Positions 17,168-26,059 of a stretch of DNA of 64,000 nt are shown in pieces; position 1 is the first letter of the stretch, and every line of letters begins with the position of its first letter. A program made the position numbers and the translations under genes. Location of the stretch: positions 23,596 to 87,595 of the forward strand of contig DAOSES010000010.1 of NCBI GenBank assembly GCA_035363255.1. Direction: 5' to 3'. Below the pieces are notes generated by a model. The model was not told the origin of the DNA. It ran no database searches and saw only the letters and a program-made list of their open reading frames with translations. Origin of the DNA: T3SED10-260 sp035363255 (lineage in GTDB: Bacteria; Caldisericota; Caldisericia; UBA6126).

Positions 17168-18040
17168 CTATAATATCAAGTGACTGACACAAAGCGAGGC
17201 ATTCTTATTCAAGTAAACAGCATGCTTGTACAGGTCCTGTATAATATACATGAAGTTCTTGATTGAAGATATTGAAGCCTGTGACAAATTTGCAACTGCA
17301 ATACCACAACCTGGAACTCCAGGATTGATTGAGCAGGAATCTTCCACCATACTGTTCTGCCAAATGTTAAAAGAATTAATCAAAATGGAATGATCATTAG
17401 CGATAATCTGGAGTTTTTTAGTAATGGCATCCTTTTCATTTAAATTATCATACCCATACCAAAGAAAGGTTTTTACCCCATTTTTGCAAGTTTTAGAAAA
17501 AACGTCAAAAAAATTGTTTCCTGAAGTATTAATTTCAAAAAGCATATATGGATCAAGAAAGATAAAATCATTTGGATATAAACAATATTCATCTCGTAGG
17601 AAAAATTCAATTGAATCCCCACAAACAATAGATACTTTGTCTTGTATGTTTAGCTTGTATGAAAACTTAATAATGTTGTCAAGTGGTTCTTTTTCAATAT
17701 CATGAAAGAAAAAGTTCACTTTATTATTATGCAGAATTGTCATCGCTAGGCCTGGAGAACCAAGGTAGTGATGTTTATGATTAAATCCTATGGTATCAAG
17801 AATCTGAAAATAGGAACTCTTATGTAGTTTTTTGCTACCATCTTCTTTATATGCGAGGAGAACACCATATTTTTGCTGAGAAGTATTATCTAATTGATAT
17901 TCTGCGAATGCGGAGTTTGTTTCAAAATACCTTGTTGGATTTTCGATTTTAAGTACCTCGCAAAGTGGCAGGTGTTTCCAAAGGTCTCCTATTTCAGCCG
18001 CATGCTTATAAGGCACGAATTCCCCTCCAAATATCTTCAT
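17168..18040 (-). CDS. RlmJ-like SAM-dependent methyltransferase
   Basis: 290 residues resembling, at a distance, RlmJ (the 23S rRNA A2030 N6-methyltransferase, formerly YhiR/DUF519). Shared landmarks in order are an N-terminal segment like H-A-x-x-x-G-D-x-x-K-H (YKHAAEIGDLWKHLPL), YFETNSAFAEYQL (SAM motif I position), YLGSPGLAM, a strand ending in IVCGDSIEFF, and the catalytic-type FIFLDPY. The DPPY motif of true N6-methyltransferases is reduced to DPY. It stands between two REP copies, opposite to gdpD. The substrate is uncertain. Confidence 0.5.
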   Translation of the reverse strand: MKIFGGEFVPYKHAAEIGDLWKHLPLCEVLKIENPTRYFETNSAFAEYQLDNTSQQKYGVLLAYKEDGSKKLHKSSYFQILDTIGFNHKHHYLGSPGLAMTILHNNKVNFFFHDIEKEPLDNIIKFSYKLNIQDKVSIVCGDSIEFFLRDEYCLYPNDFIFLDPYMLFEINTSGNNFFDVFSKTCKNGVKTFLWYGYDNLNEKDAITKKLQIIANDHSILINSFNIWQNSMVEDSCSINPGVPGCGIAVANLSQASISSIKNFMYIIQDLYKHAVYLNKNASLCVSHLIL

Positions 18041-18099
18041 AATTAAAAATCAAATTGAAATAATTGTATTCTTTGGATTGATTCTGTAAAATCAAATTC

Positions 18100-18126
18100 A
18101 ACAAATGAGAACCGTCCCTATTTGTT
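18100..18126 (-). repeat. REP unit 10
   Basis: Variant AACAAATGAGAACCGTCCCTATTTGTT, with compensating AAAT/ATTT ends that give a 7-bp terminal inverted repeat. It lies 8 nt beyond the stop codon at 18135. Confidence 0.8.
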
Positions 18127-18134
18127 GTTAGTTG

Positions 18135-19979
18135 TTAGAATTCGGAGTAGAGGACAGCTACTTCGTTTTGATCAAGAGCATGATCAAATATCATGAAGTT
18201 TTTAATCTGCCCAGGAAAGTTTTCAAAGCGAGGAGAGATTGGATATTTGGTGGATCCATATCCTAGAAATGCATGGTTGATTGGAATCTGGGAAAAGAAG
18301 TTTTGCTGACTTGAATCTCCAAAATTGTAGTGACGATCAACCATCTCGATTCCATTCAGATATCCTGTGTTTCCCTTGTTTCCCACCGTTACTACAAAAT
18401 GATACCATTCTTCTGGCTGTAGATTTATACGTGAATCAAAACAAAGCGGAATAACATTATCTTTCACCACTGTAAAATAAAGCTTTTGATTGCTTTGACG
18501 GTTGTGACCTACTTCCAGAATGATGAGATTTTGAGGGTGCTCTTCGCTTGAGCCAGCGAAGAAAATGGGCATAATGGATTGATTCATCCCTTGTTTTTCA
18601 AAGCGAAACCAGAGAGAAATGGAGCCTTCTGTCAGAGATCTGAAGGTATCCATTTCGTGCTCCTTCATCTGGTAGGGCAAGCTTTCGGGTTGAAGACGAA
18701 GAATCGGTAAAGCGTTGTCTTCAGGGTTTAAAAGGCAATAAACGTGACAACCAAGGCTTGATATGGTTTGCTGATGATAGTTTTGGAAGACTTCCAGGTT
18801 GAGTGCTTTACTCAGTTCAATGTAACTGGCATCAGGATGTTGCTCGTAGGCAAGGTAAGCAAAGAAATAGTGGCTCCAGAACAGATTGAGAACACTGACG
18901 GGAAACTTTTGTGAATAGTAAACCATCAAATCGATAAACTGCCTGTCCAGGGGTTCAAAAAAACTGTAGCTATCCCGGCTAAAAATTTTACTCGAAGTGG
19001 CTATGTCGGAGGAATGGTTTAATTCGGACGATCTTGCTTTATACAACCAGGCTTCTCCTATGACGATTTCTTTCTGAGAGAGTTTACAGGACTTGCTTAT
19101 CTGTAGCAGGTTTGCTGCTTGACCGCCTACCAGAGGATAGACGTGAATGTTAATGAAGTCCAAGGGAAGTTTTTGGGAGTAGTCCTTGGTGAATTGAAGA
19201 TATTCCTTTTCCCAGGTACCAAAGCCTGCTCCGAGCTTAAAATTACTTCGATTAGTTGCCATTCCTTGGAGCAAAAATTCGATAAAGTTTAGGTAATCCT
19301 TGTATTCTCCGATGGCTTTCCCAGAGAGCTCTGCTTCGGTAAGGGGCTCAGATGCGACACTTAAATAGTCTGGTTTTAGCTCTTTGGCTATGGTGATCAA
19401 GGTATCCAGTCTGCCTTGTTGGTATTCTTCCAAACTTAGGCTTTGGTAATACTCTTGCACTGGGAGTGTTGAGAATTCAGCCTGGGTAAAGATGGTCTGG
19501 CTTTCTATCAACACAGACATTTCGCGATCTCGTATGGCTTGGACCAGGTTTTTGTAATAATTCAGATAGGCTTCAAATTCGCGATTGCTTTGATGGAAAG
19601 GTCGATACAGAAGAGGGAAGTGAACATCAAGGGTGATGGCTGTGAAACCCATCAAGTTTAGCTGATCGAGATATTGTATGGTTTCTTGCCAGTTTTGAGC
19701 ACCTAGGAGGCGAGGTCCACGATTGCTGTTGGAATGGGGAATCTCGGTGCTGAGTTGTTTTTGTCCTGGAATATTTGGGAGTTTGGAAAGACTTTTTTTT
19801 AAATTTTCTATCACCCGCTGATTTTCCTGGCATAGGTCTTCAAAATGTGGGGGAATCTTGGATGGATACTCTTTGACGATAAAAGGGACGATGGGTCGGG
19901 CGTATGTTCCTATGTTGTTTACGCAAAGCATTACCAAAACTACGAGCACCCAGAATAACTTATTTTTCATTTTATTCAC
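18135..19979 (-). CDS. secreted glycosidase-like TIM barrel plus LamG domain
   Basis: 614 residues with an N-terminal signal peptide (hydrophobic 8-21). The region about 85-400 looks like a clan-A glycoside hydrolase barrel, GH53-like. A strand ending LSVASEP places Glu211 as possible acid/base, and IVIGEAWLY places Glu309 as possible nucleophile. The region about 430-614 is a LamG/concanavalin-type jelly roll (GSISLWFRF, EWYHFVVTVG, GYLNGIEM, IKNFMIFDHAL). It probably acts outside the cell on a polysaccharide, with LamG as the binding module. The usual Asn before the acid/base Glu is replaced by Ser, so activity is not certain. The substrate is unknown. Confidence 0.65.
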   Translation of the reverse strand: MNKMKNKLFWVLVVLVMLCVNNIGTYARPIVPFIVKEYPSKIPPHFEDLCQENQRVIENLKKSLSKLPNIPGQKQLSTEIPHSNSNRGPRLLGAQNWQETIQYLDQLNLMGFTAITLDVHFPLLYRPFHQSNREFEAYLNYYKNLVQAIRDREMSVLIESQTIFTQAEFSTLPVQEYYQSLSLEEYQQGRLDTLITIAKELKPDYLSVASEPLTEAELSGKAIGEYKDYLNFIEFLLQGMATNRSNFKLGAGFGTWEKEYLQFTKDYSQKLPLDFINIHVYPLVGGQAANLLQISKSCKLSQKEIVIGEAWLYKARSSELNHSSDIATSSKIFSRDSYSFFEPLDRQFIDLMVYYSQKFPVSVLNLFWSHYFFAYLAYEQHPDASYIELSKALNLEVFQNYHQQTISSLGCHVYCLLNPEDNALPILRLQPESLPYQMKEHEMDTFRSLTEGSISLWFRFEKQGMNQSIMPIFFAGSSEEHPQNLIILEVGHNRQSNQKLYFTVVKDNVIPLCFDSRINLQPEEWYHFVVTVGNKGNTGYLNGIEMVDRHYNFGDSSQQNFFSQIPINHAFLGYGSTKYPISPRFENFPGQIKNFMIFDHALDQNEVAVLYSEF

Positions 19980-20045
19980 CCTTTTTAGCGCTTCCTTGTA
20001 TGGAGTATACTGTTTTTTGAGAAAAAAGTTACAGAGGCTTGTTCT

Positions 20046-20072
20046 AACAAAAAAGAACCGTCCCCGATTGTT
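20046..20072 (-). repeat. REP unit 11
   Basis: Perfect consensus unit in the divergent gap between the LamG gene (start 19979) and the ferredoxin gene. It lies about 30 nt upstream of an extended -10 promoter. Confidence 0.85.
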
Positions 20073-20100
20073 AAGAAGTATGGTTATCCGCTATTCGTTC

Positions 20101-20109
20101 TGGTATAAT
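20101..20109 (+). promoter_or_regulatory. extended -10 promoter (TGGTATAAT) for ferredoxin/AOR
   Basis: TG-N-TATAAT without a clear -35 box, 88 nt before the ferredoxin start codon at 20197. Extended -10 promoters do not require a good -35. Confidence 0.5.
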
Positions 20110-20196
20110 GTTATTTGTGGAAGGTCTTCGAGTAGTTTTTTAAGCTTTTTCTTCACTTTTTAAGAGTTGATTAATGTTTCTATCGAAAGGAAAAGG

Positions 20197-20610
20197 ATGA
20201 GCAAACTTATCAAAGTCGTTCGCAGGGGGCAATGCATTGGTTGTTTGCAATGTATGCTGGCTTGTGCTCGAAGCTGGGAGAAACAGATATCAGTGGAAAA
20301 AGCAGCCTTGTCTGTCGATATGTATCCTGGCAGTGAGGGTACTTTTTCCATCCGCTTATGCTACGGTTGTCTTGAGCCAGATTGTGCCGATGCCTGTCCT
20401 GTTCAAGCTTTACTTCCCAGAGCAGGAGGAGGCGTAATCCTGGATCCCTCGCTTTGCATTCATTGTGGAAAATGCGTTACTGCCTGTGTACCCTCTGCGC
20501 TGATGTGGGATCACGAAAAAAAACAACCCCTTCCCTGCAAGCACTGTGGAGTCTGTGCTTTTTATTGTCCCAATCAAGTATTAGAGCTTCAAGAGCAAAA
20601 TAATGACTAA
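20197..20610 (+). CDS. four-cluster ferredoxin, electron partner of AOR
   Basis: A 137-residue iron-sulfur protein with four cysteine motifs: CIGCLQCMLAC, CYGCLEPDCADAC, CIHCGKCVTAC and CKHCGVCAFYC. The layout matches the small electron-transfer subunit found beside aldehyde:ferredoxin oxidoreductases. Start 20197 is chosen because AAAGG sits 6 nt before this ATG; the TTG at 20167 has no such signal. The gene overlaps the AOR start by 8 nt, so the subunits are translationally coupled. It would carry electrons from the tungsten site to a wider ferredoxin or NAD pool. Confidence 0.85.
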   Translation: MSKLIKVVRRGQCIGCLQCMLACARSWEKQISVEKAALSVDMYPGSEGTFSIRLCYGCLEPDCADACPVQALLPRAGGGVILDPSLCIHCGKCVTACVPSALMWDHEKKQPLPCKHCGVCAFYCPNQVLELQEQNND

Positions 20611-22360
20611 GTATTACCATCTGAATATCGACTTGAATACCTTGACTTCCACTTGCCAGGACTGCACTCAGCTCTTTGAAAAATGGTTGGGTGGCACCGG
20701 AGTCGCAACAAAGCTATTTGCAGAATACTGCAATAAACCGTGTGAGCCTTTGAGTCCTGATGCTCCAGTTATTTTAGCGATTGGACCCTTAAACATTATT
20801 TATCCTGTGGTGACCAAAACGGTAGCTCTTTTTCATTCGCCCCTTACGGGCAATCTGGGAGAATCCCATGCCGGGGGAAGGCTATCTCTGGCTATGTTTG
20901 AAAGCCAAAACCATGTGATCAGCATTAAAGGAAAAGCTCCATATCCCTGCTATATCGTTATTGAAAATCATGAGATTCGCATAGAAAAAGCAAAATCCTT
21001 ATGGGGTTTTTCTGCTACTTCCACTGAACGAATTCTTAGAAATAAAGAAAAAGGCGTTGGCAAGCGTTCGATAATGCGGATAGGACCAGCAGGCGAACGT
21101 TTATCCCCCTTAGCCTGTGTAACGGTAGATTCCTCGCGACATTTCGGAAGGCTTGGACTTGGAGCAGTTCTTGGATCCAAAAATGTTAAGGCGATAGTTA
21201 TCTCTGGTAATCAATCTCTACCGGTGCCTGAAAATAGGAATTATACCAAGGAATATTTAAAGCTACACCAAACTATTACCCAGTCTAGCGTGATGAAAAA
21301 ATACCACGATCTTGGAACACCTATGAATGTTTTACCTTTACATTACAGGGGAGCATTGCCCACGCGAAATTTTTCTCAAGGTTTTTTTGAAGGAACCTCA
21401 CATATATCTGGAGAGGCCTTTGCAGAAAATGACTTAGTGCAACAGATTTCCTGTGCGGGATGTCCGGTGGGTTGTATTCATTTGGCAAGTCATCGCGAAG
21501 TTTATGATCCCACCAACCATATGGTCAAGACTTTCAAGGTGTCCTATGACTACGAACTCATTTTTGCTTTGGGTAGCAACCTATCTATTAGCTCTCGCAG
21601 TGAGATTTTAAAACTTATCCTGGAATGTGAAAGACAAGGCTGGGACATTATGAGTCTTGGGGGCACTTTAGCTTGGGCAATGGAGGCTTATAGCAAGGGT
21701 ATCATTGGAAAAAAAGAGAGTATGGGTGAACACTTTCACTTTGGTGATAGCGCTTTATATCTTCGTGTTCTTCGACATATCTCCCAGCATGCAAACACTT
21801 TTTATGCAGATCTTGAAAAGGGTGTGGCTTTTTGCTCTTCTAAATATGGTGGGAAAGAGTTTGCAATTCACTTTGGAGGCAACGAAGCTCCAGGCTATTT
21901 GACAGGAATGAATGCATTACTTGGCTTTGCACTCGGAGTTCGTCACTCTCACCTGGATGCTGCAGGTTATGATATTGACCAAAAATCAGAAGAATTTTCA
22001 TCAAAAACTGATCAATTGCAAGCTCTTTACCAAGAATCTCTCCTGCGCATGATTTTCAACTCACTCACTGCATGCTTGTTTGCCAAAAAGGTCTATACTC
22101 CTGATCAAATCGTTAGCTGTTTTCAGGCTCTGGATAACACTAAAGTAACTTCAGAGTATTTGGAAGCACTCTCTCACCGTATTTTGGGATTGAAGTTTGA
22201 ATGCAAATTTCGCTTGGGCTTTAGCTGGGATTCCTTGTCCCTTTGTCAATGTTTTGAGGGTTTCTCAACTCCACAGAGTGTGCTTCGATCGGAAGACTTT
22301 AAATCAGGAGTAGCCCTTTTCTCAAAGTGGATTGATGAAGACAGAAAGCTAGTGGTGTAA
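20603..22360 (+). CDS. aldehyde:ferredoxin oxidoreductase (tungstopterin type)
   Basis: 585 residues, the usual AOR length. The N-terminal pterin-binding domain includes SPLTGNLGESHAGGRL (about 79-94). The single [4Fe-4S] site is C284, C287, C291 (CAGCPVGC), with the distant fourth Cys at C491 (LTACLFAK). The enzyme oxidises aldehydes to acids with ferredoxin as acceptor, or reduces acids. It needs tungsten and a molybdopterin-type cofactor, for which no biosynthesis genes are in this window. It forms a two-gene operon with the ferredoxin. The true substrate within the AOR/FOR/GOR family cannot be told from sequence alone. Confidence 0.9.
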   Translation: MTKYYHLNIDLNTLTSTCQDCTQLFEKWLGGTGVATKLFAEYCNKPCEPLSPDAPVILAIGPLNIIYPVVTKTVALFHSPLTGNLGESHAGGRLSLAMFESQNHVISIKGKAPYPCYIVIENHEIRIEKAKSLWGFSATSTERILRNKEKGVGKRSIMRIGPAGERLSPLACVTVDSSRHFGRLGLGAVLGSKNVKAIVISGNQSLPVPENRNYTKEYLKLHQTITQSSVMKKYHDLGTPMNVLPLHYRGALPTRNFSQGFFEGTSHISGEAFAENDLVQQISCAGCPVGCIHLASHREVYDPTNHMVKTFKVSYDYELIFALGSNLSISSRSEILKLILECERQGWDIMSLGGTLAWAMEAYSKGIIGKKESMGEHFHFGDSALYLRVLRHISQHANTFYADLEKGVAFCSSKYGGKEFAIHFGGNEAPGYLTGMNALLGFALGVRHSHLDAAGYDIDQKSEEFSSKTDQLQALYQESLLRMIFNSLTACLFAKKVYTPDQIVSCFQALDNTKVTSEYLEALSHRILGLKFECKFRLGFSWDSLSLCQCFEGFSTPQSVLRSEDFKSGVALFSKWIDEDRKLVV

Positions 22361-22378
22361 TAACCGTCCCCGGTTAGT
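22360..22378 (-). repeat. REP relic 12
   Basis: Only ATAACCGTCCCCGGTTAG remains, directly after the AOR stop codon (TAA 22358-22360). The A-rich arm is lost. A further, more decayed relic (CCCTCCCCGGTAGTTCTC) follows the DUF4386 gene at about 23988-24005. Confidence 0.45.
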
Positions 22379-22547
22379 TTTCTGACCCCCCCTGTAGTTT
22401 CTATTCCCTGAAAGATCATAAAAATTTCTTGAGCTTAAATAGTAGAGGTATGGTTTAATATACAAGATGTATATAATATTTGACATAATGGTTAAAAATA
22501 TATACACTAGGTATGATTTAAATTACATTATGTTTAGGAGTGAGAAA

Positions 22548-23063
22548 ATGTCATATCAGGAGAAGAGGATTGTTGCGTCGTTGTTTACTGGATTTTTGGT
22601 TATGGGGGTTTATTGCGTTTATGGGTTAAGTAGGTATCAAGCAGTGGGAGAAAGCCTGTTGAATAACTTGAAATTTTGGGCTACTGCTATGTTGCTTACT
22701 ATCGCTTTGGGTATCGTTGCTATGATGCTGGTTCAACTTGTTTTACACATTGTTCTAGCTATTTCCAATGAAGTAAATAAAGAAATTCAAAAAAAGCTTC
22801 CTGGCGAAAAAAATAAAGCGTGTTGTGAAGGGCAGGAAATCATTGATATTGAAGATGAGATGGATAAGCTAATTGCCTTAAAATCATCCAAGTATTCCTT
22901 TGCGTTCATTGGATTTGGTTTCGTTTCTGCTTTGGTTTCTTTATACTTTCAACAGCCCCCAGCCATCATGCTTAATGCTATTTTTATTTCTTTTATGCTG
23001 GCTTCTCTTTTTGAAGGTTTCATGCAGTTGCGTTTTTACAAAAAAGGGATCTATCATGGCTAA
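22548..23063 (+). CDS. hypothetical membrane protein preceding an XRE regulator
   Basis: 171 residues from the ATG at 22548, chosen because TAGGAG lies 7 nt before it; upstream in-frame starts lack a signal. Hydrophobic helices lie at about 10-30, 40-70, 115-135 and 140-160, with a charged cytoplasmic loop in between (KEIQKKLPGEKNK). Firmicutes often carry such small four-helix proteins (DUF2178-like) in an operon with a small XRE regulator, which is the case here: the next gene starts inside this one's stop region (8-nt overlap). Function unknown. Confidence 0.7.
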   Translation: MSYQEKRIVASLFTGFLVMGVYCVYGLSRYQAVGESLLNNLKFWATAMLLTIALGIVAMMLVQLVLHIVLAISNEVNKEIQKKLPGEKNKACCEGQEIIDIEDEMDKLIALKSSKYSFAFIGFGFVSALVSLYFQQPPAIMLNAIFISFMLASLFEGFMQLRFYKKGIYHG

Positions 23064-23298
23064 ATTTGTGATCTCCAATAATATTCGAAAATTACGTTTC
23101 CATCATGATGAGATGACGCAACAGGAGCTGTCTAAGAAAACTGGTGTTACCAGGCAAACGATTGTGGCGATTGAGAATGGTAAGTATTCCCCATCGCTTG
23201 AACTTGCATTTCGTATTGCTGAAGTCTTTCAATTAAAACTTGAGGAAGTGTTTAGTTACGAGATCGTTGAAGATAAGATAAAAAAGGAAGATGAGTAA
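23056..23298 (+). CDS. XRE/YozG-type small transcriptional regulator
   Basis: 80 residues, essentially one helix-turn-helix domain (MTQQELSKKTGVTRQTIVAIENGKYSPSL split over about 22-51), followed by the AEVFQLKLEEVF helix typical of the Cro/C1 YozG subgroup. It overlaps the upstream membrane-protein gene by 8 nt and the downstream DUF4386 gene by 8 nt, so the three are translated as a tight unit. It probably controls its own operon. Confidence 0.85.
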   Translation: MAKFVISNNIRKLRFHHDEMTQQELSKKTGVTRQTIVAIENGKYSPSLELAFRIAEVFQLKLEEVFSYEIVEDKIKKEDE

Positions 23299-23983
23299 AG
23301 TGAATCCAAAAAAAACAGCACGAATCGCAGGTTTGTTTTTCTTATCAATGGTAGTTTTTGGGCTTTTTTCTGAGATTTTTGTTCGTCAAAAGCTTATAGT
23401 AACTGGCGATGCAGTAGCTACTGCAAGCAATATTTTATCTAATGCTTTTTTGTATCGACTAGGTATTGCCAGCGATATCCTCATGTCATTGAGTTATTTG
23501 TTTACCTCCTTTGCTTTGTATTGTTTATTGGTATCAGTAAACAAGAAAATAGCTGGGCTAATGGTCATTTTTGCGAGTGCTGGTTGCATTTTGCTTATGT
23601 TTAATGTACTTAATGAAGCTGTTCCTCTGTATCTTTTGCAAGGCAGTGACTATTTGAGTGTCTTTAGTCAAGCTCAACTTCAGGCTCTTTCCATGTTTTT
23701 TTATGAGTTGTATGGGCATGGATATATGATTGGTCAAATTTTCTTTGCTCTTTGGGTGCTACCATTGGGTGTTTTGATTTATCAGTCCAGGTTTATTCCC
23801 AAGATTTTTGGAATTTTCTTCTTGGTGGAAGTTGTATTCGCTCTTGTCGCCGTTTTCGTTCACTTTCTCATCCCCAATGCAATGGTTGAAAATCTGTTGC
23901 TAGTACCTGGCATTGTGGCTGAGTTTGGTTTCCTGTTTTATTTGTTATTTCGAGGAGTCGAAACCAGGAAAATTGGGAATTAA
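23291..23983 (+). CDS. DUF4386 family membrane protein
   Basis: 230 residues with six hydrophobic helices, matching the general pattern of DUF4386: an ARIAGLFFL first helix, a conserved central HGYMIGQIFFALWVLPLG segment (about 143-160) and FIPKIFGIFFL after it. The family function is unknown. Third gene of the membrane protein/XRE unit. Confidence 0.8.
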   Translation: MSKVNPKKTARIAGLFFLSMVVFGLFSEIFVRQKLIVTGDAVATASNILSNAFLYRLGIASDILMSLSYLFTSFALYCLLVSVNKKIAGLMVIFASAGCILLMFNVLNEAVPLYLLQGSDYLSVFSQAQLQALSMFFYELYGHGYMIGQIFFALWVLPLGVLIYQSRFIPKIFGIFFLVEVVFALVAVFVHFLIPNAMVENLLLVPGIVAEFGFLFYLLFRGVETRKIGN

Positions 23984-24017
23984 GACCCCTCCCCGGTAGT
24001 TCTCGCCCAGAAAGTTT

Positions 24018-25460
24018 TTAAGTGTTGCAATGGGTTTTGTAGTGTAAGTCGAAATCACGGGAGGGTGGATCCATCAAGGGGGAATAGGTATCCAGAGTGT
24101 AGTTTTGCTTAAGGCTATCCAAAAGGTGATGGAAGAGTGTGAAATCATTCTGTCCCACGGCTTTGCTCAAGGCCTCTTCGACTTGATGAGATCTAGGGAT
24201 AATGCGAGGGTTATGCTGTTCCATTACTTGCTGATTTTCACGGGGCAATTCTTTTTGTGCTCTTATTCGAAATAGCCAGTCTTCGCGCCAGGATAAAAAC
24301 TCAGGATCTTGAAAGTCAGAAGATGGAATTAAACCTGGGCGCATCAATTCGATGAAGGTGTTGGTGTAATCTGCCTGTTTTTTTTCCATCCAGAGCAATA
24401 AGCGTTCGATTAGATCCACATCACTTTCGTTTTGGTCCATTATGCCCAGTTTGTTTTTCATCATTACGAAGTATTTGGCATGGAAAATAGCTGGAAATGG
24501 TTCTAAGGTGGCATAGGCTAGATCAATAGCCTGCGCTTCGTTTTCGTGGATTAGAGGGAGCAAAGCTTCTGCAAAACGATAAAGATTCCACTGAAGGATG
24601 GAGGCTTGTTTTGCAAAGGCATAGCGATGCTGTTTGTCGATGGCACTGAAGGCTGTGTCCGGATGGTAATAATTCATAAAGGCACAGGGGCCATAATCAA
24701 ACGATTCTCCGCTGATGCTAGTGTTGTCGGTATTCATTACTCCGTGTATAAAGCCCACTCTAAGCCAGTCAACGATGAGTATAATCTGTTGTTTCATCAC
24801 TTCTTCCAGCAAACTCAAGGAGGGATTGGGGGAATGAGCGGAAGCGGGATAAAGGCGCTGAAGGGTGTAGGCAGTTAATGCTTCAAGCGTTGCTTTACTT
24901 TGATAGTGAGAAGCATATTGGAAGGTTCCTATGCGAAGGTGGCTTTTCATGATGCGAGTTAGGATAGCTCCCTTTTCCTGAGTTTGTCGATAGACTGGCT
25001 CCCCTGTGCTTACCACTGCCAGACTGCGAGAGGTGGATATTCCCAGGTGGTGCATAGCTTCACTCATAATATATTCTCGAAGCATGGCATGAAGGGTGGC
25101 GCGCCCGTCTCCTCCTCGTGAATAGGGAGTTACCCCCGAACCTTTAAGCTGTAGATCAAAGCGCTCATGATTGGAAGTGAGGATTTCTCCCAGGATTAGG
25201 GCTCTGCCGTCTCCCAGCATGGTGAAGTGGGCAAATTGATGACCTGCATAGGCTTGCGCCAGGGGCAGCGACCCTTCGAGAAGCTGATTTCCTGAAAAAA
25301 GGTTTGCGAGTTCTTTTGGAGAGGTGTTTTGAAAGGATAGATCCAATTGCTTTGCTAGTTCCTCATTCCAAAGAATTAGTTCGGACTTTATCACTGGGAT
25401 GGGTTTTTGAAGAGTATAAAGAGTTTCCGGGAGTTTAGCGTAAGTATTTTCGAGTTTCAT
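24018..25460 (-). CDS. selO: SelO/YdiU-type protein adenylyltransferase
   Basis: 480 residues of the pseudokinase-fold AMPylase family. Visible landmarks are AYAGHQFAHFTMLGDGRALILGE split over about 80-102, the ATP-binding Lys in QLKGSGVTPYSRGGDGRA (about 115-132), LRIGTFQYAS, and the metal-binding MNTDNTSISGESFDYGPCAF (about 245-264). The enzyme transfers AMP to proteins, in other bacteria linked to redox stress. That suits its place, divergent from the perR-katG operon. The start at 25460 is preferred over 25490 because AAAGGAAAAA directly precedes it. The C-terminus ends HCNT, resembling the usual CGT-type end with Cys. Confidence 0.85.
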   Translation of the reverse strand: MKLENTYAKLPETLYTLQKPIPVIKSELILWNEELAKQLDLSFQNTSPKELANLFSGNQLLEGSLPLAQAYAGHQFAHFTMLGDGRALILGEILTSNHERFDLQLKGSGVTPYSRGGDGRATLHAMLREYIMSEAMHHLGISTSRSLAVVSTGEPVYRQTQEKGAILTRIMKSHLRIGTFQYASHYQSKATLEALTAYTLQRLYPASAHSPNPSLSLLEEVMKQQIILIVDWLRVGFIHGVMNTDNTSISGESFDYGPCAFMNYYHPDTAFSAIDKQHRYAFAKQASILQWNLYRFAEALLPLIHENEAQAIDLAYATLEPFPAIFHAKYFVMMKNKLGIMDQNESDVDLIERLLLWMEKKQADYTNTFIELMRPGLIPSSDFQDPEFLSWREDWLFRIRAQKELPRENQQVMEQHNPRIIPRSHQVEEALSKAVGQNDFTLFHHLLDSLKQNYTLDTYSPLMDPPSRDFDLHYKTHCNT

Positions 25461-25541
25461 TTTTTCCTTTCTTTCAAGCCTGGACTTCATTGCCTTGAAT
25501 ATATACTGCTTTTGTTTGGGAAAAGTTTAAATGAAATATAA

Positions 25542-25568
25542 ATAAATCGGGGACGGTTCTTTTTTGTT
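25542..25568 (+). repeat. REP unit 13
   Basis: Slightly degenerate at the left end (ATAAATCGGGG). Its last bases form the first base of the -35 hexamer of the perR promoter. Confidence 0.8.
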
Positions 25569-25604
25569 TGATTTGTAATGAATACAATGTTATAATAATT
25601 TTAA
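25568..25604 (+). promoter_or_regulatory. perR promoter overlapped by a PerR box
   Basis: TTGATT (25568-25573), 17-nt spacer, TATAAT (25591-25596). The -10 lies inside TTATAATAATTTTAA (25590-25604), which matches the PerR consensus TTATAATNATTATAA at all but one position. A bound regulator would block RNA polymerase, giving peroxide-controlled autoregulation of perR-katG. Confidence 0.75.
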
Positions 25605-25621
25605 AGTAGTTCCTTGGGGGC

Positions 25622-26047
25622 ATGATGGCTGATTTGTTCTCATTGCTTAAAGAAGAGCTAAAAAAGAATAGATTTCCTTTGACGTTTCAACGGCTTAAAA
25701 TTTTAGAGTATCTTATTCAGCATCGTTGTCACCCTACTGTGGATGAGATTTATTCTCATTTGTTGCCTGCTATACCCACTTTATCAAAGACCACCGTTTA
25801 TAACACATTGCGTGTTTTACATGAGGCTGGCTTGGTTCGCGTGCTCGAGATTGACGATCATGAAAGCCGATATGACGTGGAGATGGAGGGGCATGGGCAT
25901 TTTAAGTGTGAAAGCTGTGGAAAGATATTCAACTTTTGTGTTGATATGGATTTACTGGCTTCGGAGGATTTGAAACAGTTTCAAGTTAAGGAAAAAGTGA
26001 TTCACTTTAAGGGGCTTTGCCCTAATTGTATTTCAAAAAACCAATAA
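25622..26047 (+). CDS. perR: PerR-type peroxide regulator (Fur family)
   Basis: 141 residues, numbered in step with Bacillus subtilis PerR. Regulatory metal ligands H37, D85, H91 and H93 are present. The fifth, D104 in PerR and Glu in Fur, is Asn here (KIFNF). The structural zinc Cys are C96/C99 and C133/C136. The winged helix includes the recognition segment LSKTTVYNTLRVL. It sits 12 nt upstream of katG, behind a near-perfect PerR box, so a peroxide-sensing role is likely. How Asn104 affects Fe-dependent oxidation is an open question. Two adjacent ATGs (25622, 25625) follow GGGGG. Confidence 0.85.
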   Translation: MMADLFSLLKEELKKNRFPLTFQRLKILEYLIQHRCHPTVDEIYSHLLPAIPTLSKTTVYNTLRVLHEAGLVRVLEIDDHESRYDVEMEGHGHFKCESCGKIFNFCVDMDLLASEDLKQFQVKEKVIHFKGLCPNCISKNQ

Positions 26048-26059
26048 AAGGAGGATGAG

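Noticed and set aside
24018..24060. Selenocysteine at the C-terminus of SelO
   Set aside because: The codon at the relevant place is an ordinary Cys codon and a normal stop follows; no selenocysteine insertion signal is suggested.
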